Shown here one piece after another: positions 52,993 to 63,142 of a stretch of 64,000 nucleotides of DNA. The DNA is from Sitta carolinensis (lineage: Eukaryota > Chordata > Aves > Passeriformes > Sittidae), in assembly GCA_032173965.1 (NCBI GenBank), contig CM063284.1, positions 107,465,910 through 107,529,909 of the forward strand, given 5' to 3'. The position numbers were made by a program, and so were the translations under genes. Position 1 is the first letter of the stretch; the number at the start of each line of letters is the position of its first letter. The notes beneath the pieces were generated by a model. The model was given only the letters and a program-made list of their open reading frames with translations, was not told the origin of the DNA and did no database searches.

Positions 52993-53096
52993 ACCTGACT
53001 GCTGGTGCCACAATAATGATTTAAAGCACCCCAGACTGACTCTTGAGGGTCCAGCCACAGTAGAATACATCACACACTGTCTTGCAACTTCAGCAG
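52993..53096 (+). pseudogene. PSMA8: PSMA8 pseudogene exon 3
   Basis: After a TGCAG acceptor the frame reads LTAGATIMI-stop, matching LTADARVVIN with the Asn codon now TAA (53022-53024). About 20 bp corresponding to the RVECQSH region is missing. The frame then resumes as RLTLEGPATVEYITHCLAT against KLTVEDPVTVEYITRFIAT. The donor is GCAG|ATAAGT, GT changed to AT in an otherwise consensus site. A 296-bp solo LTR ends only 116 bp upstream. Confidence 0.9.
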
Positions 53097-55158
53097 ATAA
53101 GTGGTTTGACACTTTTAGGTTTCTGCTTAAAAATGTCAGATGATAGTGAGTATCATGAAAAGGTATGGAAACTGGTTGAGGAAATCCTCTGGCTAAAGGA
53201 ACAGTCACATATGACAGCAGCTGGTGTTGTCCATACTTTGTACTCAGTCCATCAAGTATTTGCCACTATAATCCAGTGGACTAATTTCACTGCTGAGTTT
53301 GTGCTTAGTGAATTCTGAAAGCTCTTCCAGTGCCTGAGCTGATGGGGTGCCTCTTCACAAACAAAACTGCTGAAGACCATGTTTCGTCCTCGAGATCATG
53401 GTCAAACCAGCATCTCCTTGCCTCCAGAATGGACCAGCTGTGCCCTGGCTGCAGGTTCCCAGTATGTTCCAGAGACCATTGTAGCAGTAGAGATGAGCAT
53501 GCTCCAGTGTCTGATTACATCTCTGTTCTGGCACAGGTATAGCTAAAGGCAGCTGGAAGTTGCTGAATGGGATTTGTCTCCCCAATGCACAACAGGAGTG
53601 GTGTCCACCTTCACGGCTCAGCTTTGATTAGTTCTCTTTGGTAAGGCTTACTGGGAGAAGAGGAAGGAAGAAAATAGTGCATCAGCACATTTTGTAATTG
53701 CTTCCATACTTTAGTTATGACCAAACTGGAACAATTTTTTCTGTAGAACTAAAACTCCCCCAGACCTGTAAGAGTATGTGCCTTGGTGAAGGCAAAATCA
53801 AGTCACATTGGCTTTGAGGCAAAGGACTGAAGGACATCAGATCCTTTAAAGTCTTACACTAATTTTATGTATGTTCTGTGTGTTTTATGAATTTCTCTGC
53901 TTTTTTCCACCAATGAAATAAAAAATTTCAAAGTTGAATTGTGATTATCACTTCTATTTTGACCTATCTTTTTTTCTATGTGGGTAGTTTTATTACATAA
54001 GTATTTCTCATTACTGTGTTGATACTGTAAATACTAGTTTTATCAATTTGATATTCTTGCCAATTTTCTTTAACCTTTAATGCTATTGATGCTTTGATGT
54101 AGTTGCTAGAACTGGTAAGTAAGTACACACTTTGTGTTTGCCTCTATTTAAGAACTTTGTTGGGGAAAGTTGCTTTTTGATAATTTGCCAGGTAGTAGCC
54201 ATTCTTGCTGTTACCATTATCTCCCTCACTATTCCTTTTTGGTCAGAGATTTGGCCTCTTAACTTGGAGGTTATGGACCCAAGGCAATGAGGAGTCCTAA
54301 CTTCTTCTTTTCTCCTTTCTTAAGTATTGCATGTTTGTTTGTGTGGTTTTATTTTTCCCAAGGTGAGCATAGAGCAGCAGAGTTACTTAACGACGCAAGT
54401 GGTGGCGTTTAATTTTGCAGTCTTCTATTGTCTTATACTCTGATGTGCCCATCACACCTTCTTGGCTTCCTGTCCTGATGGGACCTGCCTGTACTTGCCT
54501 CTTATTCCCTAGTTTTTGCCTCAAGAGTGTAATTAACTGGATTAATGTTCATGACCTCTACTTGATTCCCAAAAGAGAGAAAGCAGGGAAGCCCTTGACC
54601 CCATCTGCTTTTCCCATCCTCTGAATATACTTTTTTTTTTTTTTTCACTGTAAACAGCGCAGAACACCTTTCTTACCATTCTCTTTCTAATTTCAAGAAA
54701 ATGCTGATGGATGATCCTTGTCTTTAGGACTAGTGAATGTGTGTTGGCAGTTGGACCACCAAGGATATCATTTATTGACAAAATCATGGCACAGGTGAAG
54801 ATGGTCATAATCAGCTCTTCAGTAAACCCAGGTGAAGCTTCCCACCTTCTGCATCTCTTCTATATGAACAAATGCTACTGGGTTTTTTTAGTGGTATTAT
54901 ATTAGAATAATTCTTCTATTATTAAATTTCAAGGAGGGAAAGATAATAATTGAATCACTAAAAATATTTATTCTCTAGATAATGTAAGAAAAGAAAGCAC
55001 AGCACTAGAAGCTAGTCTTGCACGTGAGACCATGTGGACAATCTTCAATTCACTAGGAAGTTGATAGTGATTTAGATGCCAATGAAACTGGAAAAAGTTT
55101 AGAATTCCATTTAAGAGGAACACTGTGTGTGCCTTTTTTTTTCTTCTCTGATGTAAAG
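53097..55158. other. Dead intron 3 of PSMA8 pseudogene
   Basis: I find no named repeat or gene. The plus-strand frame at 53082-53318 overlaps the exon 3 relic and shows no known domain. A 15-T run lies near 54632-54646. Confidence 0.6.
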
Positions 55159-55247
55159 AAGTATGTACCAATCTTTGGCAGTTCTTTCAAACGGAGCTTC
55201 TTGGCTGTTTTTGCAAAAAACCCTGTCTAACTCAGCCATGGCATTCT
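55159..55247 (+). pseudogene. PSMA8: PSMA8 pseudogene exon 4 (most degraded)
   Basis: A long pyrimidine tract and AAAG acceptor are followed by AAGTATGTA (KY..), then CCA and TTTGGC (P-FG), then AACGGAGCTTCTTGGCTG (NGASWL for DGISRL), then CAAAAAACCCTGTCT and CCATGGCA, aligning with QTDPS and YHAW. The remnant is about 89 bp versus 123 bp expected, so at least two deletions are needed. Position between exons 3 and 5 supports the call; the alignment alone would be marginal. Confidence 0.6.
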
Positions 55248-55712
55248 TAAAATGTGCAATATAGATCTACATGGGTTAGTGAAATAGTCTACATCCCAGC
55301 TTACTTGGAATGTTTCTACTATGGAAAGAATTTGAGTTGAAGGAACTCAAGGTTGCTCACAGGAGTGTGTTAAAGGATTGAAATTTTTGTGCTTTCCATA
55401 GTTGTTGATCAGAAGAAGTCTCAGCAAACAAGAGTTGCCAGAGAAAAAGAAATGGCATAAAAATAGTTGAGAACTGCTGCTCTCATGTATTTATGTTCTT
55501 AGATATCCTAAGATGAAGTACTGGATCATTAGCAGAGTCTAAGTACGAACTGCGAAGGGAAATGGTTGCCCTAGAAGACAGGAAAGTTGTGCACTGCATG
55601 TTGCACAGTCACTGTGAGGGAGTCCCTTTGCAAAATGTACATGAGCCATTATAAAAGTAATTTAAGCAGGTAAGATCATGCATGAAGTGGTGAGATTTGC
55701 AACTTCTTTCTG

Positions 55713-55834
55713 TCATCTGCAATTGGTGGCAATGCTAAAACTGGGTAAGAGTTTTTGGAACAGAAATACCCCAAAGTTGCTTCAGGAGCTCAAAGGACAC
55801 CATCAAATTAGCTAAGAAGTTATCCAGTACTAAG
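55713..55834 (+). pseudogene. PSMA8: PSMA8 pseudogene exon 5
   Basis: The frame reads SAIGGNAKTG-stop-EFLEQKY against NAIGRSAKTVREFLEKNY; the Arg codon is TAA at 55746-55748. After a diverged stretch and a 1-bp deletion, IKLA resumes at 55802-55813, exactly where the 34th codon should end. The acceptor AG is now TG (55711-55712), directly after a pyrimidine tract. The right end is uncertain because the last seven codons are scrambled. Confidence 0.85.
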
Positions 55835-55930
55835 TGCATGTTAGAAGCTGCAAGAAAAACCCAGGCCTCCTTCCTTCATGAAAATGCAAAATACCTAGCA
55901 AATATACTTGTTTTAATGATTTCATTGTAT

Positions 55931-55990
55931 GTTACACTGTGTGAAAAAAACATTGAACTTACTATAATAAGGAGAAACCAGCCATCTCAG
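55931..55990 (+). pseudogene. PSMA8: PSMA8 pseudogene exon 6
   Basis: Sixty bases read VTLCEKNIELTIIRRNQPSQ without a stop, against VQSGGKNIELAIIRRNQPLK, and 60 bp is exactly the expected length. It is the best preserved block. The acceptor reads GTAT where AG is expected (55929-55930), and the donor is TCAG|ATATGT. The open frame extends past both junctions (55838-56131), but the flanking translation is not proteasome-like. Confidence 0.92.
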
Positions 55991-56499
55991 ATATGTATTA
56001 ATGACTCTATAGGAAACAATTATATAAATGGTATGCAAAATCTTCCCACAAAAATTATTCCAGGTGACACCTGTGCATTCAACTTGATGTATGAAATCTC
56101 CCATAACATCTGGTGGTACAATGTTAGGTGACTTTTGTAGTGTCTCTGTAGATTGATAGTGCTGGGAGCTATAATGCTTGCTGCTGATTTATAATAGTGT
56201 AAGAGACTGTTGGGAACATTTCATGCAGGAAGCAGTGTAGGAAGGTGTATAGCAACATGCTATTTGTGTGGGTTGTATAAGACATTATCATTGTCTTTAA
56301 AAATGATGAAAATTATAGCAGTGTTTTAGACTGTAGTGATCCTTATCACAGTGTTTCTGACATGTTGTAGTCCCTTTGTAGCTTAACATCTTCTGTTTCC
56401 ATCACAAGTGGAAGAAACAGGTTTTAGAGTGTATAAAAAAATCACATTAAAATATTATCAGAATGCAGTGTTCTCAGTTTTTGTAATAGTTACTGTAAT

Positions 56500-57255
56500 A
56501 CTACCTCTATAAAGTACTGCCAGTAGGTTAAAGGGAGACAAACTTTCCTCTCTTCACAGCACTGGTGAGGCCACACCTGGAGTGCTGTATTCCATTCTGG
56601 GCTTCCCAGTACAAGAGAGACATGGATGTACTGGAGACAGTCCAGCAAGGATGATGAAAGGACTGGAGTGTAGCTGTTTCTGGTAGCACACGATATGGAC
56701 TCCAAATCATCAAGAAGAGTAATACCACTTTTATTAGGGATCATTCTCCCTTATATACAATTTTCCACAGACCACTGTGATTGGTGAGAGAAAGACAAGC
56801 CTCTTCACCCACATTGGTCAAACCAGAGTGACATCAAGAGAGATCACTCCTCCCAGAAGAATTCATAACATGGATACCATTACAAAAACAATCCTGGTGT
56901 TTATGTTCTTTCCCTGGGAAAGAACTTCAGAAAACCAAAACATCAGAAAAACAGAACTTTAGAAAACCAGAACATGAGGCCTGAAACCAGAATACACTGG
57001 AGCATCTCACCTATGAGGTTTAGAGTGCTGGGACTGCTCAGCCAGGAGAAGAGAAGGCTCAGGGAGATAATGTCTATAAATACCTGACGGGAGGGTGCAA
57101 AGAGGACAGCTGCAGTGGTGTTCAGTGACAAGACTGGAGTTAACAGGCTCAAACTGAATCACAGGAAGTTATGCTAAACATCAGGCTTTTTTTTTTTTTT
57201 TTTAATGAGGTGATGGAGCACCAGAGGGTATTGCCAGTCTCCAGGTAGTCAGCTT
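56500..57255 (+). mobile_element. CR1 LINE fragment, split by a solo LTR
   Basis: The left part (about 56500-56668) contains 'ctggtgaggccacacctgga' and 'tgctgtattccattctgggc'. The right part (56997-57255) resumes with 'gcatctcacctatgaggttt', 'cagccaggagaagagaaggc' and 'caggaagttatgctaaacat'. Both are consecutive pieces of CR1 on plus, so the intervening 328 bp is a later insertion. A 17-T run (57187-57203) interrupts the right part. The copy has no intact frame. Confidence 0.88.
56669..56996 (-). mobile_element. Solo LTR (328 bp) nested in CR1
   Basis: Starts TGTAGCTG and ends AGAATACA (TG...CA), with exact 6-bp duplications ctggag at 56663-56668 and 56997-57002. On minus, TATATAAGGG precedes AATAAA, as in an LTR promoter and poly(A) signal. 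Its sequence differs from the 296-bp family. Because the surrounding CR1 reads through when the element and one ctggag are removed, both boundaries are secure. Confidence 0.87.
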
Positions 57256-58904
57256 GAATAACAAATTTTAATGAGTGTGTACTTTGAAATTCAGTACGCA
57301 TTTCCTCTCTCCTAGTATGATAGTACTGTAAGTAACTGTGACTTGGGTGTTTTGGAAACAGCACAGAAAAAATAGGGGAGGGAACAAGATGTAAATGCAT
57401 TTTCCTAAATGTTTAAATAGGGGAAACAATTTACTTTTCATTAATGCTTTTGAAATTAGACTAATTTTTCAGTTTCAACATTTGTTCAAAGTTTAAAATA
57501 CCACTCTTTCCCCCTTCAAATATGAGAACACTGCGAAGGAAGGAAGAGGAAGGGAAAAAATCTCAATATTTTTATTAATGACCAAAAAAAAAAAAAAAAA
57601 AAAAAAATATCCAGGTATTCTTTGCAGGCACTTTTTGATCAAGTAAACCAGTTTCTTTGAATTATCCATGGAAGGAAAATAAGGAAACAAGATTGTAGTT
57701 CCAGGTTCAGAAATCATTAGCTTTCTATGCTTTTATGCTCTTTATGTATTAAGGGTAAATCAAATTATGAATTCCAGTGGAAGACAAGCAGTTCAGCTAA
57801 AAAACATGCACCTACTTAATCTAGGATGATATGCAAGCATAGGGAGGTGGAAATTTAACACACCACTCTAGCAATAGTTTTCTACAATGTGATATTTGTG
57901 AGGATAAAGGAAAAATAGATTGGAGCATCACAATTGGAAATTTATGGCATTAATCATTTTGTTTTACTCAGATTTTTAATGCAAAAAATACAGAAATGCA
58001 TGTTACAGAAGCAGAGAAGGGAAAAAGGTCTAAGTCACAGAACAATTATGACAGCATAATGTTTTTGAATCTCTAAGAGGCAGTAATTGTCCCCAGCGCA
58101 GAGTTGCTGAATTAACTTGTTTCTATCTAAGATGAGTTCTGTGGTTTTCCTGAAACATGATGGAGCTAGAGTTGTGCTACTTCTGATAAGCTTGAGCTGT
58201 GTAAGAAGAGGCTTGTTTTTTCCCCTTGCATATATTTGCCACAAAAAAATTACTGACATTTTTTCCAGAAGCTGATGATTGGCCTGGGTTAGTGGTGGTA
58301 CAGCATATGTAAAATCTGTCAGAACCTCATTTTTCCTCCTTTTTTATTGTAATTTTTGCAAATAGGCTAATTACTGCTCCATGGTACTATAAGTCCAGTA
58401 AAGATCTTATTTGTGTTCTGTTTCATTTACTAAGTGTTGCAATACCGTACATTATTCATGAGCAATATCAATAAATAAAACAGGAACACCACTGTACATA
58501 ATGCTGTATTATTATAGGCCACTGCAGCTTCAGTGATAAAACTCTTTTCTTTTAGTGAGTTTTCCTGGATAGCAAGTAGTATCCAGTATAACTTCATACT
58601 ATAATTCTGTAATTCTAAACATATTAAGCCTGAGATTAATTGGTTTTATTATCTGTGTTCTGTTGAGAATATATTTGTGCCCAATGGCTAAGCTTTAATA
58701 CTGTGGATCTCTTTTGCAGAGGCATTCTTCCTGTTACCGTTTCCTGTTACTGTATATTTTCAGCTACTCATGGTTCTTGCTTGTGCCCATCCCTCCCTTC
58801 TTTCTTCCTTTGTTCACTTAGTTTTCTGATCTATTTTTCTCACTTAGAGCCAAGCTTGTGTGGCATGTGTGCTTTCCAGACCTTCCCACCTCACCAGCTC
58901 ACTT
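57256..58904. other. Intergenic AT-rich stretch
   Basis: Includes a 25-A run at 57583-57607. A purine-rich segment at about 57517-57565 resembles the Lys/Glu-rich tail of PSMA8 only in composition. I see no gene. Confidence 0.6.
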
Positions 58905-59366
58905 CCAGCTGAACAAGAGCCAGCTGTGCTCAGGTGGCCAAGAAGGCCAATGGCATCCTGGCCTGTATCAGCAACGGTGTGGCCAGCAGGACCAGAGCAG
59001 TGACCGTCCCCTTGTACTGGGCACTGCTGAGGCTGCACTTCAAATCCTGTGTTCGGTTCTGGGCCCCTCATGACAAGAAGAACATGGCAACAAGAGGAAA
59101 TGGCCTCCAATTGTGCCAGGGGAAGTTTAGACTGGAGATTAGGAAAAATTCCTTCATGGGACAGGCTGTTGAGCATTCCTTCATGGGAACAGGCTGCCCA
59201 GGGAACTGGTTAAGTCACAAATCCCTGAAGGTATTGAAACAGTCAGGATGTGTGGTACTGATGGACAAGGTTTAGTGGTGGACTTGACAGTGCAGGGTAA
59301 TGGTTGGATTTGATGATCTTGGAGATGTTATGATCTCCAACATAAATGTTTCTGTGACTCTGTGAT
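58905..59366 (+). mobile_element. CR1 LINE fragment with 3' end
   Basis: 'ggccaagaaggccaatggca tcctggcctg', 'gttctgggcccctcatgaca', 'gaacaggctgcccagggaac' and 'ggatttgatgatcttggaga' are successive CR1 blocks, ending near 'ctgtgactctgtgatg', a CR1-type tail. A short copy with an internal deletion between the 'ctcatgacaagaagaacatg' and 'gaaatggcctccaattgtgc' segments. Confidence 0.88.
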
Positions 59367-62100
59367 GTAGCTTGGGGTTCCTCAAATCAGCTGGGACTGC
59401 AGATGCACAGCCAGACAGGAATTCCTCTGCTGGGACATCACATGCCTCACTCTTAGCTCTCTTGCTCAGTATAGTCAATCAAACTTTATGTCATATAACG
59501 GTATAAAAGTATAGGCCCAATTCTTTTATTATACCATCCTGTTGTACTTTAAAATGTTTTATAAGGTTTTAAAGCTGCAGGGTATTGTACCTCATGGAAC
59601 AAAGACTTTGATTTATGCAAATCTATATACATTGTGACCTGAATATCTGAAAGAAAGAGGCACCTCCATAAAAAGATCATCAGTCAAGACAGAAAAAAAC
59701 GGGCAGACTGTATTTCTGACTATAAACAAACAAACTAAAAAAATCTACTGAAATTGCAACCAAAATGCAGGTGTTCTTACTGTTGATATTAAATAGCTAT
59801 CTGTGATTTTACTTGGTTGTTTTCATTAGTAAATAGATACACATTCACAAGTTTGATTCCCATTACTTAGTCTTTTTGCTCATGTATTCTATTCCTGCAT
59901 TTCAAACTAAGAGAATATAAAACTTTTGTAAAAAGGATCATGGACAGATTAAAAACCCTTGAAGCATACTAGACAGAGGAAGCTGAAACCCATGTTGTAC
60001 GTGAAACTGGCTTAAGACCTAAGGAGTTAAAAAGGTTCGTCTTTGGAAGAGTTGAGGCCTGCTGTGTGGACAGAAATTTTGGAGGGCGAGTAGCTTTATG
60101 GAGGGTGGTTTGTGTTTTAAATATGCTATTTGAAAACCTCCAGAAAGCTTAGAACAGCACAGACTGCTTCAATGAATACTGTGAAGGTCTCAGCTGTTGG
60201 AAACGTATTATGCAGAGCAAACTACAGGCAGTACCTATCTAACCTAATAGCTCCTGGAAAGGAAATCTGAGCTGCTATTTGCTGTAATGCTTTCCTATGC
60301 CTGGAAGGTAAACGAGGGACTTCTATATGAATGTCAGATGTGCTCATTCATGGGTTACTCGAAGTATTAGAACAGGTCAGTTTGCCAAGGCTGGATGTTC
60401 ATGGAATAAACAGTTACATGGTTAGATGCATCTTCAGTTGAAACACAATTACCATGTGTAGCAGTATTCCCCAGACAAAGTCCCAGGGTAAAGAGTGTAG
60501 ACAAGGATGATGGCTTAATTCAGAGTTTTCAGTGTATGGGTTTGGCTTTTTTTTTTGTGTGTCATTTAGCCAAGAGAATAGAAATTTTTAAAATTCCCAA
60601 ATCTCCAGGCAATGACAAAACTAACTTCCTTACATGTGCTATAACCTCTTCAGTTATGAAAACAACTCTCACGTTACAGATTCTTTGTTCCTTTTTATTC
60701 TGAATGACTTTTTGTATTTCCCTTAACTTTGCCAAGAAAGAATGCATACTGGGCTTCTATGATAACACCTGTTTCCAGTGTGGGAGAAGGACTCTTCCTT
60801 TTATTTCCTGTGAAGTTTCATACAACGATGGGTGCCTCTGCTTTGTTTGGAGAAGACACTTATGGCACATTAACTTTTTCATTTTTTTAAAGATATGCAT
60901 ATTTTTAAATCTTCTGGGTATGTTTTCTTTCTCCTCTTTATTGTAATTGGGCTATGCTTTTTCTTGTAATGAATTTCATATTGCTTCCTTCGCTCCTTGA
61001 TTCATGTACTTCTTTCTCTCAATATGCTTTATTTTCTACTTCCCATTTGCACACACTGCTGTGCTTTGCAGCTTTGGTGCGTATACTTATGTTAGTTACT
61101 TATGTCTTTAGCTGTTTCTTTTTGCCTCTTTCAGATATGCTTTCACTCCTGAGCATTTGCATGGAGGGTCTCAGAGATTCCGTCTAAAGTTCAATCGCTG
61201 CAAGAAGATAAAATTTTGGCTTAAGAAGCCAACTCCATTCTTCCTGAAGTCCAAGAATAATAAACATGATGCCTTGCTTTGCATCCTCTTCCCTTTTGCC
61301 ATCAGTCACTGCTGGTCCTTGCTGAAACTGAAGCATCCCTCTCTCCTGATCTCTGTGTATCCTTTGGCATGCAGGAGGTAACTAACAGTGCCCTGGTTGT
61401 TACTTTATGTGTGTAACACAGCTTCATATGCATAAGAAGCGATGGAATTTGGTCAGACTTGGCAGAGCTGTAAAAGGCACAGAGGTTGCTCCCTCTTGCG
61501 TTACCACCTCTTCTCTTTCACCAACTTCTTAGCTTGCTCTGACATTTGGAAATTGTGACCATTGCTGCTGCCACCTCTGATATTTTGGGCTGATTTGTTC
61601 TGGAATAGAATAGGCATGGGAAGAGGTGAGCAAATGTCTCGTTTCTGTTGCTGCTGACAGCAATATAAAGCACTAACACTGTGGAATCAAGCAAAGCTGT
61701 TGCTCGAAATGGACAAAAAGAGGAGTGTTTCCCTTTCTTGTCTACATTTCTATCTGAAAAACACAGTTGCAAGGGAGGTTTAATACAAGAGTAATTTTTT
61801 TTCCCTCCTAGTATTTTTTGGACTTTGAGTTTTTCATACCACTTTGATGAACCATACATCAATAATCCAGGCCCTGGATTTTGCAATTGCCTACCTTATG
61901 CTCAATTTGTGTACTTATAAGCAATACCCCTTAAATTTTATACATAAAATAAACCATGTGCATCGACATGCTTCAGAATGTTTTGAAATTTAACCCAGAC
62001 TTGGCTATGATACACAACGACCTGAAAGCAGAATTACTGAAGGTCATACTGAGTTCCCTATCACACGTGCAAAAACTTTCCATTATATTCTAACATTTAT
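59367..62100. other. Intergenic stretch upstream of TAF4B
   Basis: AT-rich. Several short open frames lie at 60562-61381 but show no domain and no splice context. I see no further PSMA8 exon, RNA gene or named repeat. Confidence 0.65.
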
Positions 62101-62794
62101 TTTTTGAGCTCTGTTGTGCGTATTCTGTCAGAATCACACTTGTTTTACAAAGGGGACCGAGTTCAGCCTTTCTTCACGTCGAGCCCCGGGCATGAAGGTC
62201 AAACGGGACAACTTTGTCCCCTTCCACCTTTACAGGTCCCTGCTGCTTTCGCTGTCTCGGCCCGTCACCCACCACGACACGACGAACTCTCACACTTGCC
62301 GGAGCTGCTGTGGTTTTGTGTTTTTTTGAATGGAAGCCCCAAGGACACCTGCAGCCCAGGTACAGCCGGGGGTGGTCTGGCGCAGGTAGGCGGGCCGGAG
62401 GCTGGCACGGCGGGCGGAGCAGCTCCGCGGCTCTGCCGTGGCCGCCCACGCGTCACCCCCATCCAGGGCTCCGGGCGCGTCCCGCTCCGGCAGCCCGGCC
62501 TCTCTCCGCTGCCGCCGGCTTCAACGCGGCACGGGAGCGAGAGTCCGCATGGCCCCATAAACACGGGCGGGCTCACAGGGGCGGCGGGGCCGGGCCGGGC
62601 GCCGCCGCAGTAGGACGCGCTGGCGGCGTTGGACCGCCCTTCTTCCCTCCTCCCACCCCTCCCGCCGCCGGCAGGGGAGGCCGGGCCGGCCGGGCCCACG
62701 TGCGCGGCGCCCGGGAGCCGGAGGAGCGGCGCTGCCATGTGTTTCCGCGGGCGAGCCGCCGGCCGGGGCACCGCCTGAGCGCCCCCCGCCCGCC

Positions 62795-62866
62795 ATGCTG
62801 CGGGGCGCCGCGGGGCTCTGCGCGACGCGGCCGCCCCCCGTCCCCTCGCCGCCTCCTCCTCCATGA
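62795..62866 (+). promoter_or_regulatory. Upstream ORF of 23 codons overlapping the TAF4B start (ATGA)
   Basis: An ATG at 62795 (G at -3, C at +4) opens a frame MLRGAAGLCATRP followed by a proline run. It ends in TGA at 62864-62866, which overlaps the proposed TAF4B ATG at 62863-62865 as ATGA. The main ATG has T at -3, a weaker context. If the 5' UTR includes 62795, this geometry would favour reinitiation or reduce translation of the main frame. It depends on the start choice and the unseen transcription start. Confidence 0.6.
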
Positions 62867-63142
62867 GCACCTCGGCGGCCCCGGTCAGGCTGATGCCCGG
62901 CGGGCACCCGGAGCAGGCGGCCGCCTGCGCCCCAGCCGCGGGCTCGGCGCCCGACCGGGGCAGCCCCGCCGCCGCTGTGCGCGGCGGCCCCGCGCCCGCC
63001 GCCGCCGCACCGCGCCCGGCGGCCGCCCCCGCGGGCACCCCGGTGGTGCGGGGCGCCGCTCCCGGGGTCCCCCGGCCGGTGGCGCCCAAGGGGCCGCCCA
63101 CGGCCACCCTCCAGTTGCCGGCCAACTTGCAGCTGCCCCCAG
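62863..63142 (+). CDS. TAF4B: TAF4B coding exon 1 (rest of gene beyond window)
   Basis: TAF4B is a variant TFIID subunit enriched in gonads that pairs with TAF12 and supports germ-cell gene expression. The exon gives 93 codons plus one base: an Ala/Pro/Gly-rich start MSTSAAPVRLMPGGHPEQ and a C-terminal PTATLQLPANLQLPPG, matching TAF4B (NTTTIQFPANLQLPPG in human), followed by a consensus CCCCAG|GTGAGT donor. The TAFH and histone-fold domains are in later exons outside the window. TAF4 itself has a similar LQLP segment, but the SS18 neighbourhood points to TAF4B. The start was chosen as the first ATG of this frame; the low-complexity N-terminus gives no independent check. Confidence 0.85.

Larger units (their letters stand above)
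50125..55990 (+). pseudogene. PSMA8: PSMA8 (proteasome subunit alpha4s) unitary pseudogene, exons 2-6
   Basis: PSMA8 is the testis-specific paralogue of PSMA7 that replaces alpha4 in the 20S spermatoproteasome and is needed for meiosis in mice. Five decayed exons lie here in order, on the same strand and between the same neighbours as in mammals (SS18 minus, PSMA8 plus, TAF4B plus). Introns remain between them, so this is the original locus and not a retrocopy. Surviving residues are PSMA8-like, not PSMA7-like: DHTCLAFA (PSMA8 DHVCMAFA; PSMA7 ENVFMAFA), KNIELTIIRRNQP (PSMA7 has VMRRDQP) and AKT (PSMA7 AKS). Lesions are stops in exons 2, 3 and 5, a 1-bp insertion in exon 2, a 1-bp deletion in exon 5, shortened exons 3 and 4, and several broken splice sites. 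Exon numbers follow the mammalian gene as I know it. Exons 1 and 7 were not found. Confidence 0.9.

Noticed and set aside
55991..56131. Extension of the open frame past PSMA8 exon 6 as preserved coding sequence
   Set aside because: The expected exon length is met exactly at 55990 and the following residues do not resemble the proteasome C-terminus beyond a single Tyr.
57517..57565. Purine-rich stretch as the Lys/Glu tail exon of PSMA8
   Set aside because: Only composition matches; no ordered residues or splice site support it.
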